From Shumkonia mesophila (lineage in GTDB: Bacteria; Pseudomonadota; Alphaproteobacteria; Rhodospirillales; Shumkoniaceae): 64,000 nt of DNA. The position numbers were made by a program, and so were the translations under genes. Where the stretch lies: positions 1 to 64,000 of the forward strand of contig NZ_JAOTID010000019.1 of the NCBI RefSeq assembly GCF_026163695.1. The letters run 5' to 3'. Under the pieces are notes generated by a model that saw nothing but the letters and a program-made list of their open reading frames with translations, did not search any database and was not told the origin of the DNA. Below are positions 25,951 to 34,643 of the stretch, one piece after another; the first letter of the stretch is position 1, and every line of letters starts with the position of its first letter.

Positions 25951-27138
25951 TCAGACAATGAACAGTTTCTGTTCGATGCTCGAAATGCGTTCGCATCCGG
26001 TTTCCGTGACCGCCACCACGTCCTCGATCTGCAGGCCGGCGAACCCCGGCTCGTAGTAGGGCGTCTCGACGCACAGCACCATGCCCGGCTCCAGAACCGT
26101 GCGATCGGCCGGCGCGATGTGGGGAAGATCGTATCCCTCGATGCCGTTGCCATGCCCACAGTGGTTCCGTTCGTAGTGGGGGATCCCGTTGGCGCGGACG
26201 ATGTCGACTCCCAGGTGGAAGAGATCGCCGGCGACCACGCCGGGCCTGATCGTGGAAAGGATGCCCTGCTCGCCAGCGACGAGGGCATCGTGGTATATTT
26301 GAATCTTCGAACTCGGCTTGCCGAGGACGGCCGTCCGCGCCATGTCGGCGTGGTAAGCCGAGGCGATGCAGCCGACGTCGAAGCGCACGGCGTCGCCCCG
26401 GTGGATGATCCGGTCCCCGGCGGTGACGTTGGGAAGCGCGCCGCGCGGCCCCGATCCGACGCAGACCAGGGTCGGCAGGCCGCCCCGCCGGGCAACCTCG
26501 TTGAAAAAGGTGGCGGCAACGGCGTTTTCGCCCACCCCTTCGTCAATGGCGGCGATGGCCTCGGTGAGCGCCGATTCGTTGACGGAAACGGCATTACGGA
26601 TGCGGTCGATCTCCCCGGCGGTCTTGACGATCCGAATCTGCCGGAAGAGGTCGTAGGCCGGCGCCGTTGACAGGCCCGGCAGCCTGCCTTCCAGGATCCG
26701 GCCCAACCCAATGGTGTCGCTTCCCTGGTCGACGCCGATACGGCCGCGCGCGACCCCGCGCTCGGCCAGGCAGCCGGCCAGCGCATCGACGGCGGCGGGA
26801 TAGGACGGCGAGGAATCGAGCAGCGCCATCAGGCGTTTGGCCTCGGCATCGCCATTATCGAGGCTGGCCGTCGAGAAATAGAAGTTGCCGTAGAGCCGGT
26901 AGGTCTTGACCCAGGTGTCCGCGGCGATGGCCGCATCCGCCAGGCCGCGGGAAATCACCAGGTCGGCTTGCAGGTCATCGGCCGTGACGACGGCAAAGAC
27001 CTGGCGCACGCGGTGACGCAGATGCGTCAGAATCCAGAACCCCGTCAGATAGGCGACGTTCTCGGGCGTGGTGGCGACGAGAGCGTCCAGCCCGTTTTCC
27101 GCCATGATCCGCCCGGCCCGTTCCTTGTTGATCAGCAT
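25951..27138 (-). CDS. M24-family hydrolase (Xaa-Pro peptidase/creatinase fold)
   Basis: A 395-residue protein with an N-terminal creatinase domain (VATTPENVAYLTGF) and a pita-bread catalytic domain. The metal-ligand pattern is intact: FDVGCIASAYHADMART (two Asp), NHCGHGNGIEGYD (His), VLCVETPYY (Glu) and LQIEDVVAVT (Glu). It is therefore likely a metal-dependent aminopeptidase or amide hydrolase. It is the first gene of the operon and divergent from the IclR gene across a 121-bp gap with an operator-like palindrome. It could release an amino acid from the imported substrate for the PLP enzyme. Confidence 0.88.
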   Translation of the reverse strand: MLINKERAGRIMAENGLDALVATTPENVAYLTGFWILTHLRHRVRQVFAVVTADDLQADLVISRGLADAAIAADTWVKTYRLYGNFYFSTASLDNGDAEAKRLMALLDSSPSYPAAVDALAGCLAERGVARGRIGVDQGSDTIGLGRILEGRLPGLSTAPAYDLFRQIRIVKTAGEIDRIRNAVSVNESALTEAIAAIDEGVGENAVAATFFNEVARRGGLPTLVCVGSGPRGALPNVTAGDRIIHRGDAVRFDVGCIASAYHADMARTAVLGKPSSKIQIYHDALVAGEQGILSTIRPGVVAGDLFHLGVDIVRANGIPHYERNHCGHGNGIEGYDLPHIAPADRTVLEPGMVLCVETPYYEPGFAGLQIEDVVAVTETGCERISSIEQKLFIV

Positions 27139-27187
27139 TCCCGGCCCTTTCGTCGCGTTTTTTTCTCTTGACTTTGCCTGATAAATA

Positions 27188-27221
27188 TTACACTATCCGC
27201 ACGTCTGAGCGAATAGTGTAA
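27188..27221. promoter_or_regulatory. Inverted repeat between M24 and IclR genes, probable IclR operator
   Basis: TTACACTATCCGC at 27188-27200 is matched with one mismatch by GCGAATAGTGTAA at 27209-27221, with an 8-bp spacer. It lies centrally between the two divergent genes. The half-site CGAATAGTG also occurs at 32536-32544 and 60437-60445, the latter next to the other IclR gene. Confidence 0.8.
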
Positions 27222-27259
27222 TTATACGGATTCTTTTTCGAAGGTGTCAATGGTGGCGC

Positions 27260-28027
27260 ATGGACAGCACTGATCCCGCGAAGAGCAAGCAATACCTACA
27301 GTCCCTGGCCCACGGGCTGGCCGTCATCGTGGCCATGGGAAAATCCGACACCACGTCGATTCCCGAGCTGGCCGAGCGGCTGGGCATGAACCGCTGGCTG
27401 GTCCGACGGGTGATCCTGACGATTGAGGCCCTTGGCTACGTTGAACGGTCTGGTCGACGGCTGCGGCTTCTGCCGAAGGTGCTCGATCTCGGCTACGCCT
27501 TCCTGTCGTCGATGGAACTGTGGAAGATCGCCGACCCGCTCATCGTCGACCTAGTCGAGAAGGTGCGCCTGAGCTGCACCATGTCTGTTCTCGAGGGGCA
27601 CGACATCGTCTATATCGCCCGGCACACGGCGAGCCATCGGATCGTCAGCATCCCGCTCCAGGTGGGGTCCCGCATTCCGGCGCATTGCACCGCAAGCGGC
27701 CGGGTGCTCCTCAGCGACAAGGCCATCGACGCCCTGCGGGACTGGCTGAGCCACGCCCCTTTGCCCAAGATGACGCCACTCACGGTGACGGACCCGACGG
27801 TTCTGGAGGAACGGATTCTCGAAACCCGGCGGAGCGGCTGGTGCCGGGTCGACCACGAACTGGCCGAGGGCAGCTGCGCCATCGCGCTACCGGTGCGCGA
27901 CCGCCTGGGGCGGGTGATGGCCGCCATCAGCCTTTCCGGCCGCGACGAGGATCTGAAGATGCCCGCCGTCTTGGATGAATTGCAGGAAACTGCTCATCGA
28001 ATTGAATCTGTTATTCATCGACGATGA
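27260..28027 (+). CDS. IclR-family transcriptional regulator
   Basis: A 255-residue protein. The winged helix (SIPELAERLGMNRWLVRRVILTIEALGYV, RLLPKVLDLGYAFLSS) spans about 30-90. The ligand domain contains IPLQVGSRIPAHCTASGRVLLS, SGWCRVDHELAEGSCAIALPV and VMAAISLSGR, all typical of IclR. It is divergent from the M24/TAXI-TRAP/PLP/RidA operon and most likely controls it through the palindrome in the shared promoter. The inducer is unknown. Confidence 0.92.
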   Translation: MDSTDPAKSKQYLQSLAHGLAVIVAMGKSDTTSIPELAERLGMNRWLVRRVILTIEALGYVERSGRRLRLLPKVLDLGYAFLSSMELWKIADPLIVDLVEKVRLSCTMSVLEGHDIVYIARHTASHRIVSIPLQVGSRIPAHCTASGRVLLSDKAIDALRDWLSHAPLPKMTPLTVTDPTVLEERILETRRSGWCRVDHELAEGSCAIALPVRDRLGRVMAAISLSGRDEDLKMPAVLDELQETAHRIESVIHRR

Positions 28028-28459
28028 TCGCCGGAATGAACTGCCTAGTGCGACTCGCTTTCATCAGAAGTGTGAGGAAGAGTGAGAGGCGGCTGTTCTA
28101 GGTGTGAGCGAACGGTCGAGTTTGTCCGCCTTAGGCACTTCTGAGAAGAATGTCTCTTGCTCAGAGACGTCTGCTTTTGGGACTGGTTACAGCCGTCGCG
28201 AATGGCGAAGATGGTGAAGGTTTCCGGATGCCGGCCCCATCTCAAGCCGCGCGGCCTGTGTTGGCCGGCATCCGGAAACCTTCACCATCGTGGACATTCA
28301 GGTGCTGCAGAAAAGCACCCTGACAGCAGATGTCGCCCCTCGTTGGTCAAATCGACGCGTCCGGGTGGAAGGCCGAAGTTTGCCCAACTGCTCGGTCGGT
28401 CTGCGCTAGGATATGTCGGACCTTAGGTCCCCAGCCAGTTCCAAGGCTATTCCGCTTTT
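28028..28459. other. Intergenic region between IclR and RidA genes
   Basis: About 430 bp separates two convergent transcription units. It contains the long inverted repeat listed separately and a short palindrome GGACCT-T-AGGTCC (about 28418-28430), 30 bp beyond the RidA stop, that may act as a weak terminator. I see no gene. Parts of both arms of the long repeat are open as ETFTI-like peptides, which I treat as chance. Confidence 0.5.
28210..28289. repeat. 27-bp perfect inverted repeat with 26-nt loop
   Basis: The 27 bases at 28210-28236 (GATGGTGAAGGTTTCC then GGATGCCGGCC) are repeated exactly in reverse complement at 28263-28289. The stem could form a long hairpin in RNA or DNA. No poly-T follows, so it is not a standard terminator. 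It may be a palindromic mobile repeat or the collapsed ends of a small element. Confidence 0.9.
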
Positions 28460-28930
28460 CTACAAGCGAATGCGGACTATGGCATCGACTTCGACGGCCG
28501 CGTTGCCCGGCAAACCGGCAACGCCCACCGCCGTGCGGCAGTGCCGGCCCGCCTCTCCGAAGGCGGCGATGAACACATCCGTCGCGCCGTTGATGACGGC
28601 GGGCGAGCCGGAAAAGCCGGAGACGCAATTGACGAAGCCGCCAAGACGGATGACCTCCTCGACGCGGTCCAGGTCGCCCTCGCAAGCAAGCTTGAGCGCG
28701 TACAAGAGGTTGAGCGCGCAGATGCGGGCCACGTCATGGGCCGCATCGGCCCCGGTGGCGCCGCCCACTGGGCCTTCAAGCACCACGGACCCATCCCATT
28801 CGCAGATCTGGCCCGACAGGAAGATCGTGGCGCCATCGCGGCGATAGGGAAGGAAATTGCCGCGCGGCGTCCACGGTTTCGGGAGCGACAGTCCCATTTT
28901 GGCGAGGCGGTCTTCGGCGATGCTGGTCAT
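28460..28930 (-). CDS. RidA/YjgF-family protein (paralogue 2)
   Basis: A 156-residue RidA-fold protein: DGATIFLSGQICEWDG, VARICALNLLYALKLACEG, GGFVNCVSGFSGSPAVINGA and HCRTAVGVAGLPGNAAVEVD, where the Arg before the beta-strand is the usual carboxylate clamp. It resembles the paralogue at 21289-21756. It lies downstream of an amidase and a TRAP operon but is separated from the amidase by a probable terminator, so it may be transcribed at a lower or separate level. Confidence 0.9.
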   Translation of the reverse strand: MTSIAEDRLAKMGLSLPKPWTPRGNFLPYRRDGATIFLSGQICEWDGSVVLEGPVGGATGADAAHDVARICALNLLYALKLACEGDLDRVEEVIRLGGFVNCVSGFSGSPAVINGATDVFIAAFGEAGRHCRTAVGVAGLPGNAAVEVDAIVRIRL

Positions 28931-29011
28931 GATGGTTCCTCGAAGCTGTGGGTGTCGGTGGAAGTGATCAGGCGACACCCGATGCCTTCTACTTTCTCCC
29001 TGCCCGGTCAA

Positions 29012-29044
29012 GAAAAAGCCCCTGCGCCTTCGTGGCACAGGGGG
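29012..29044 (-). terminator. Rho-independent terminator after the amidase gene
   Basis: On the minus strand a CCCCTG...CAGGGG hairpin with inner GCC/GGC pairs and a short loop is followed directly by CTTTTTC. It lies 48 bp past the amidase stop and 82 bp before the RidA start, so it probably reduces read-through into the RidA gene. Confidence 0.8.
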
Positions 29045-29091
29045 TAAGTTTCCATGGGGGAAATGTCCATGGGTACAGGGAGAACCTAAAG

Positions 29092-30534
29092 TCAGATGCG
29101 GCTGGCCGTCGGCGGCCAATGGTGCCGAAATCCCAAATTGTCCTGGAGCCTTTTCGCGAAGTGCAGCAGGCGGGTTTCCTTAAAGGGCGGAGCCACGAGC
29201 TGCAGGCCGATGGGCAGGCCCGTCGATGAATGGCCGCACGGGATGGAGAGCGCGGGAAATCCCACCAGCGAAATCGCGAAGGTCACGGCCAGGTAGTCGA
29301 TGATATTGGCGAGCGGTCGGCCGTTGACGGCGTCAACCCCGCCATCTTCGTTGGCGAACGGAAGCACCCCGGCCGCCGGCAACGCCAGAATGTCGTACCG
29401 GCGGAAAAGCGCGCTGAATTCGCGCACGATCCGGCCGCGCGTCTCCTCCGCCGCCAGGTAGTCGCGCGCCGACATTCCCTTTCCCCTGGCCACGTTCCAG
29501 ACGAAGGATTCGGTCAGGTCGTTGGTTCCCTCTTCCAGCAGGGAGCCGTACTGGCGGTCGAGAACCGCGGCGCGCAGCGTCTGGAAGGCTTCGCGCACGC
29601 CTTTCACGTCGGGGCTGAGTTCGGCAACCGTCCAGCCATGTCCGCCGATGGCCTGAGCCGCCTGCCGGACGATGGCGCCCACCTCCGCGTCAACCGGAAC
29701 GGAGCCGCCGAAATCGTCGGTGTAGGCCACCCTCTCGACGCGACCCGCCTCCCTCTCGTAGCCCGGCCTTTTCCAGGCCGGGACGCCCATGGTCATGGCA
29801 TCGCCGGCATCCGGCCCGGCCATCACTTCGAACATCAAGGCGACGTCCTCGACGGTGCGGCCCAGCACGCCGTGCGTGCTCAGCCGGTTCCAGGCCGGCG
29901 GATAGGCGGGTTCGGGAATGCGCCCCGGCGTCGGGCGCAATCCGACAATGCCGCAGAAGCTGGCCGGCGTGCGGACGGAACCGCCGAAGTCGGTGCCATG
30001 GGCGAGGGCCACCATTCCTGTGGCAACGGCGACCGCCGAGCCGCCGCTCGAACCTCCGGAGGTGCGCGTCGGGTCGAACGGGTTGCAGGTCGGCCCGTTC
30101 ATCCGGTTCGCGCATACCGCCCCGAAGCCGAATTCGGGCGTGGTCGTCTTGCCGATGATGATGGCGCCGGCCCTTCTCAAGCGCGCCACGCACAAATCGT
30201 CAACCGGGGGCACGTGGTCGGCGAAGCGCGCGCAGCCAAAGGTGGTTCGCAACCCCTTGGTTGCCGCCAGGTCCTTGATGGCAATCGGCACCCCGTGCAG
30301 CGGCCCCAGCCGGCGCCCGGCCGCCACCGAGCGGTCGGCGGCGGCGGCGTCGCTTTCAGCATCCCGGTTGACGGTTGCAAAGGCCTTCAGGGACCCGTCG
30401 AGGGCTTCGACCCGCGCCAGGCACTCAGCGACGAGCTCCGCCGAGCGGATCCGCTTTTCGCGGACCGCCGTGGCTGCCTCGACGGCTGTCCATTGCCAAG
30501 GCGCACGGCTCGTTCCAAGGGCATCCGCTTTCAT
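29092..30534 (-). CDS. Amidase-signature-family hydrolase
   Basis: A 480-residue protein with the Ser-cisSer-Lys triad: VPIAIKDLAA (Lys), TRTSGGSSGGSAVAVA (cis-Ser) and TDFGGSVRTPASFCG (nucleophile Ser). These enzymes hydrolyse C-N amide bonds in substrates ranging from indoleacetamide to allophanate. It lies 19 bp downstream of the TRAP large-permease gene, in an operon that also carries a metal-dependent cyclase-family hydrolase. It therefore probably hydrolyses a linear amide produced by ring opening. The exact substrate is not readable. Confidence 0.9.
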   Translation of the reverse strand: MKADALGTSRAPWQWTAVEAATAVREKRIRSAELVAECLARVEALDGSLKAFATVNRDAESDAAAADRSVAAGRRLGPLHGVPIAIKDLAATKGLRTTFGCARFADHVPPVDDLCVARLRRAGAIIIGKTTTPEFGFGAVCANRMNGPTCNPFDPTRTSGGSSGGSAVAVATGMVALAHGTDFGGSVRTPASFCGIVGLRPTPGRIPEPAYPPAWNRLSTHGVLGRTVEDVALMFEVMAGPDAGDAMTMGVPAWKRPGYEREAGRVERVAYTDDFGGSVPVDAEVGAIVRQAAQAIGGHGWTVAELSPDVKGVREAFQTLRAAVLDRQYGSLLEEGTNDLTESFVWNVARGKGMSARDYLAAEETRGRIVREFSALFRRYDILALPAAGVLPFANEDGGVDAVNGRPLANIIDYLAVTFAISLVGFPALSIPCGHSSTGLPIGLQLVAPPFKETRLLHFAKRLQDNLGFRHHWPPTASRI

Positions 30535-30553
30535 CGCACCACCTCGCCGCCGC

Positions 30554-31861
30554 TCAGAACATCAGGTTCGGCAGCCACATCACCAGCCCCGGAAACCATA
30601 TGATCACCGCCACCATCAGGAACATCGTCAGCAGGAAGGGGGTGATGCCATAGAAGACATCGGTCACCCGGCCGTGCCCGCGGACGCCGTGCACGACATA
30701 GAGGTTCATCCCCACCGGCGGCGTTACCAATGCCAGTTCCATCATCAGCACCAGGAAGATGCCGAACCATACCGGATCGATGCCCAGGTGAATGATCAGC
30801 GGGAAAACCACCGGGATGGTGCCGACCATCATGGAGAGGGTTTCCAGGAAGCAGCCCAGCACCAGGTAGAAGATGACGAGAAGCCAGACGGTCGTTGTGG
30901 GAGTGGCGCCCACCTCGGCGACGAATCGGGTCAATGCCTGCGGGATGCCGAGGATGCCGACGATGAAGTTCAGGAAGAAGGCGGCGATGATGATGAAAAG
31001 AATGAGAGCCGAGGTCCGCACCGTCGAAACGAAGGCTTCGTGAAGAACCTTGATCTTCAGATTGCCGTAGGCCGCCGCGAGCGCCGCCGACAGCAGGACA
31101 CCAAGTGCCGCGGCCTCGCTGGGGGTTGCCCAGCCGAAATAGATGCTGCCCATGACGGCGACGAAGATCATCAGCGGCGGCACGAGGAAACGCAGGCGGG
31201 CCAGCTTGTCTCGCAGCGGCTTCTGATCCTCCTTCGAGTCACGCCCGGCCAGAGACGGCCAGATGACGCACATGACCAGAATGGTCGTCATGAACAGTAC
31301 CGTAAGGGTCAGGCCTGGAATGATTCCGGCAATGAACAGTTTGCCGATGGAGGTTTTGGTCAGCGCCCCGTAGATGATCATGTTGACGCTGGGCGGAATC
31401 AGGATGCCGAGGGTCGCGCCGGCCGCGATGCTGCCAAGCGCGATGCGTTCATTGTACTGCCTCTTTTCGAGCTCCGGCAGGGCGACGGTTCCGATGGTCG
31501 CCGCCGTGGCGACCGACGAACCGGATACCGAGGCAAACAAGGCGCTGGCTCCGACATTGGAGTGAAGAAGGCCGCCGGGAAGATAGCTCAGCCAGTCGGA
31601 CAGGCCGTCGTACATCCGATGGGTCACGCCGCTGCGCATGAGGAGTTCGCCCAGCAGGATGAACAACGGAATGGCGGTGAGGATGAAGTCGTTCATCACC
31701 GCCCACAAGGTGGTTCCGAAGACCAGGATCTGCGCGGGGCCCAAGTAGATCAAGGCGCCAAGAGCGGCGCTCAGGAACATCGCGGTCGCCACGTGCAATC
31801 CCACGAACATCATGCCGAGCATGATGAAGAAGCCGATGACGGCGCCGGTCACGTCGATCAT
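30554..31861 (-). CDS. TRAP transporter large permease (DctM)
   Basis: A 435-residue membrane protein with the usual twelve-helix DctM pattern: LRLE-type signatures replaced by ASVSGSSVATAATIGTVALPE, AAGATLGILIPPSVNMIIYG, GWATPSEAAALGVLLSAALA and VTPPVGMNLYVVHGVRG. It overlaps the small permease gene by 4 bp (ATGA). Together with DctQ (31858-32445) and DctP (32532-33584) it forms one C4/keto-acid-type uptake system. Confidence 0.92.
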   Translation of the reverse strand: MIDVTGAVIGFFIMLGMMFVGLHVATAMFLSAALGALIYLGPAQILVFGTTLWAVMNDFILTAIPLFILLGELLMRSGVTHRMYDGLSDWLSYLPGGLLHSNVGASALFASVSGSSVATAATIGTVALPELEKRQYNERIALGSIAAGATLGILIPPSVNMIIYGALTKTSIGKLFIAGIIPGLTLTVLFMTTILVMCVIWPSLAGRDSKEDQKPLRDKLARLRFLVPPLMIFVAVMGSIYFGWATPSEAAALGVLLSAALAAAYGNLKIKVLHEAFVSTVRTSALILFIIIAAFFLNFIVGILGIPQALTRFVAEVGATPTTTVWLLVIFYLVLGCFLETLSMMVGTIPVVFPLIIHLGIDPVWFGIFLVLMMELALVTPPVGMNLYVVHGVRGHGRVTDVFYGITPFLLTMFLMVAVIIWFPGLVMWLPNLMF

Positions 31862-32445
31862 CGTGGCGTCTCCTTCGTCTCACCGGGTGCCAGAACCCCG
31901 GTTTCCAGTTCGGCCGAGATTTCCTCTTTCAACGACGGGGGACCGTACCGGTGATTCAGCCGGTCCGGATCGGCAAACAACAGGACGGCGGCGTGCACCG
32001 CGAAGGCGGTAGCGATCACCGCGAACATCACCAGTCCGGCCACCCAGATCGACTGCGGAATCCACAGGGGGGTCTGCCAGGGCGTGCTGGCGAGACTGCC
32101 GAATTCGAGACTTTCGTCGAGCGTGGCCCAGGTCCGCCAGGCCATGAACCCGGCAAAGACCGCCGTGCAGGCCATGGCCAGCACGTTGAGAAGAGCGAGG
32201 CCCATGGGCGGCACATGGACCAGGAATACGTCGATACGCGTGTGGCTGCGCTGAATGAGCGCCAGCGAGAAACCGAACGCGGCGGTGATGGCCACGACAT
32301 AGCCGCCCAGTTCGTCGGTGCCCTGCAATGAAAACCCGAAGAATTTGCGGGCGACGACATCGACGCCGATCAGGGCCGAAAGAATGAAACAGCCCCAGCC
32401 GCACAGAATGGCAAAGAATCGCGCGGTGGTCTCTATCGCACGCAT
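31858..32445 (-). CDS. TRAP transporter small permease (DctQ)
   Basis: A 195-residue, four-helix protein: ILCGWGCFILSALIGVDVVARKFFGFSLQGTDELGGYVVAI carries the conserved R-F-(x)-E pattern of DctQ. The start at 32445 (MRAIETTARF) has GGGAGG eight bases upstream; ATG at 32466 would add seven residues. It couples DctP to DctM. A CGAATAGTG-containing site lies 80 bp upstream, overlapping the end of the receptor gene. Confidence 0.9.
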   Translation of the reverse strand: MRAIETTARFFAILCGWGCFILSALIGVDVVARKFFGFSLQGTDELGGYVVAITAAFGFSLALIQRSHTRIDVFLVHVPPMGLALLNVLAMACTAVFAGFMAWRTWATLDESLEFGSLASTPWQTPLWIPQSIWVAGLVMFAVIATAFAVHAAVLLFADPDRLNHRYGPPSLKEEISAELETGVLAPGETKETPR

Positions 32446-32523
32446 GACGACCGCCTCCCTGAACATGTCGCTGATTTGGAAGGAAGAGACGCCGGCACCA
32501 TCGCGGCGCCTCTTCCCCGTTGT

Positions 32524-32546
32524 TTTACACCCTAGCGAATAGTGTA
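32524..32546. promoter_or_regulatory. CGAATAGTG site between receptor and small permease genes
   Basis: TTTACAC at 32524-32530 and GCGAATAGTGTA at 32535-32546 form a short imperfect palindrome. The second half is identical to 12 bases of the IclR operator at 27209-27220. It overlaps the last codons of the DctP gene, so part of the match could be coding. It may allow the IclR regulator to tune the downstream permease and amidase genes. Confidence 0.4.
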
Positions 32547-33584
32547 GCCCGTTGCCTTACCGACGGACTTGTTCCATATCTCGGAGCACTCGGCATAGCC
32601 GGCATTGCAGGCCTGCTTCCAGGTTGGCAGGATCACTTCTTCGACCGCCTTTTTCAGGGTCGCGCGATCCTTGTCGGAAACCTCGACGGCGGTCATGTCA
32701 AACTTCTTGTAGGTCTTGCAGCTGGCTTGGCCGGTGTTGCAGGCGGTGCCGTCCTCGGTCAGTTCCTTGGTCATCGCCCAGTAGCGGTTCTCAAGATCCT
32801 TGAACGCGGCATCCAGGCCCTTCTGCTGCGCCGGCGTCAGCTTGTTCCACTTATCGAGGTTCATGAAGTGGGCGTTGACGGACCAGTTGATGCCGAGGGG
32901 GAAGAAGGTCTTGGCGACCTCCGGCCAGTTGCCCGTGTTGCCCGAGGTCGGCGAGGTGACGCCGCAGTCCGCCACGCCCCGCTGCAACGCGGGATATACC
33001 TCGGCAAACTGCAGGGTCACCGGCGTGGCACCCAGCGATTGCATAAGGGCCGCCATGGTCCGGGTGTAGACGCGGACCTTGAGGTTCTTGAAATCATCCA
33101 GTCCCTTGACGCCCGCCTTGCAGTAGAAGACCTGGGGGCCGAAGGGCCAGAGCGTCATGACCCGGGCGTTGAACTTGGCGGCGACCCGGTCTGTGAACGG
33201 CTTCCGATACGCCTCGACCACCGTCTTGATGTCCTCCAGCGTCGGCGCCACACCGATCAGGTCGATCCCTTCTAGGAACGGATCGTCCCTGGCGACCGGA
33301 CCGATCGTCGACAAAACGATGTCAAAGGACCCGTTCTTGGCCATCCGCAGCGTATCCTGCATGTTCACGCTGACCACATCGAGCGGGTTGAAGTTGACCT
33401 TGAAGTCGGCCCCGCTCTTCTGCGAAAGGCTCTGGTAGAACTCCTTTTCGAGGGCAATGTGGTGCTCGTGCGTGGACACGATGCCGATGACGTTGAGTGC
33501 AACGGTTTCCGCCGCCGCGGGAAAAGCGACGCAGCCCGCGAGGCCGGCTGCGATCGTCATTCGGGTACGAAGTCTTGCCATCAT
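32532..33584 (-). CDS. TRAP transporter solute receptor (DctP family)
   Basis: About 350 residues with a signal peptide (MMARLRTRMTIAAGLAGCVA, cleavage near AAAE). Conserved features include RVYTRTMAALMQSLGATPVTLQFAEVYPALQRGVADCGVT, the DctP ligand-binding core with Arg and Glu. The Met-Met start near 33584 has AGGAG just upstream. It contains several Cys in the C-terminal part (CNTGQASCKTYKK, CNAGYAEC), which could form periplasmic disulphides and is unusual for the family. Confidence 0.9.
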   Translation of the reverse strand: MMARLRTRMTIAAGLAGCVAFPAAAETVALNVIGIVSTHEHHIALEKEFYQSLSQKSGADFKVNFNPLDVVSVNMQDTLRMAKNGSFDIVLSTIGPVARDDPFLEGIDLIGVAPTLEDIKTVVEAYRKPFTDRVAAKFNARVMTLWPFGPQVFYCKAGVKGLDDFKNLKVRVYTRTMAALMQSLGATPVTLQFAEVYPALQRGVADCGVTSPTSGNTGNWPEVAKTFFPLGINWSVNAHFMNLDKWNKLTPAQQKGLDAAFKDLENRYWAMTKELTEDGTACNTGQASCKTYKKFDMTAVEVSDKDRATLKKAVEEVILPTWKQACNAGYAECSEIWNKSVGKATGYTIR

Positions 33585-33712
33585 GATCTCCTGTTTCCAC
33601 ACCTGTTTTGTCGTTCTCATTCGGCGAAAATCCGCCTTGCATTGTTGTTCTTGCCCACCGGTCGGCGGGTATGGCGGGCAGGCTCCATCGAGCCGTTGCG
33701 CCTTCAGTCGTT

Positions 33713-34408
33713 TCAGTCCAGGAAGGCCAGTGCCCGCACGGGCGATCCCGAGGCCCCCTTCAACTTCAGGGGGACGCCCTCGAAATGGAACTCGCCGACG
33801 CCGATCAGTTCCTCAAGGTTGACCAGCCACTCGTAGTGGGTGATCCCCAGGTCGCGGCAGGCGCGATGGTTCGCGAACGTCTTTTCCGTCGGCCGATCGG
33901 TCGAGGGTCCCTCGACCCCGTGCAGCTTCGATCCGTGGTCAGCCAGCCATTTGGTGGCCTCCCAGGTGACCGCCGCATTGTTGTAGGCGATGGATTCGCG
34001 CGGCCAATGGCGCTTGTGAAGGCCGGTGCACAAAAGGACGATGTGGCCGTCCACCTTGACGCCGGACTGCTTCTCGGCAGCTTCCATTTCCGCCACATCG
34101 ATCGTGCCGAGGTCCGGAATGTGCCGCAGGTCGAAGCACACCGCCTTGCCCATGAACATCTCGATCGGCATCTCGTCGACCGGCAGGCCATCCGGCTTGA
34201 CGTGCAGGAACGCATCCACATGCGTGCCCGTATGGTCGAGCATGCTCAGAAACGTGGTCGAATAGGTTTGAGGATCTTCCGGCGTGCCCTGCCCGTACTT
34301 CTTCGAAGACTCGTGGGTCGTGTGCGGAATCAGAACCGGCTTCACCAGGTTCTTGTGGCTGACCATGTTGTCCTCGATGGCGAGGGTCAGATCGACAATG
34401 CGGGTCAT
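33713..34408 (-). CDS. Cyclase-family metal-dependent hydrolase (kynurenine formamidase/isatin hydrolase type)
   Basis: A 231-residue protein. MLDHTGTHVDAFLH matches the HxGTHxDxPxH metal motif of the cyclase family, which includes kynurenine formamidase and isatin hydrolase. Later VEGPSTDRP (VDTLS-like region) and a His (ANHRACRDLG) complete the site. These enzymes open rings or cleave amides using Mn or Zn. The start at 34408 has AGGAG eight bases upstream; a GTG three codons earlier is possible. It is the first gene of the minus-strand TRAP/amidase operon. Confidence 0.88.
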   Translation of the reverse strand: MTRIVDLTLAIEDNMVSHKNLVKPVLIPHTTHESSKKYGQGTPEDPQTYSTTFLSMLDHTGTHVDAFLHVKPDGLPVDEMPIEMFMGKAVCFDLRHIPDLGTIDVAEMEAAEKQSGVKVDGHIVLLCTGLHKRHWPRESIAYNNAAVTWEATKWLADHGSKLHGVEGPSTDRPTEKTFANHRACRDLGITHYEWLVNLEELIGVGEFHFEGVPLKLKGASGSPVRALAFLD

Positions 34409-34507
34409 GGGGCTCACTCCTCTTAACCGTCGCAGCCCTGAAACCGGCTTTGGGGCTGCCGCATTCCATACACTGCTTACAAAAACTGCTCTCTGGTCGT
34501 CTTTTTC

Positions 34508-34535
34508 GTGGACAATAAGAACATAACTTGTATAC
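34508..34535. promoter_or_regulatory. Probable GntR operator, copy A
   Basis: GTGGACAA at 34508-34515 and TTGTATAC at 34528-34535 are inverted half-sites separated by exactly 12 bp. The same GTNNACAA-N12-TTGTNNAC layout occurs at 38076-38103. It lies between the divergent cyclase and MBL-fold genes, about 100 bp from each start. Confidence 0.7.
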
Positions 34536-34643
34536 GATCACAAGACCGAACTTCGGAAATATGTCGACGCAACAGGTTGGCCCGACTGCCCGGAGAAGAC
34601 GGCTTGGAAGGTGCGCGTGATGAGATCGCAAGGGGATGAAGCT

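Noticed and set aside
29898-31954. Very long plus-strand frames opposite the amidase and TRAP permease genes
   Set aside because: They are high-GC antisense shadows without domains. The minus-strand genes have clear signatures and ribosome binding sites.
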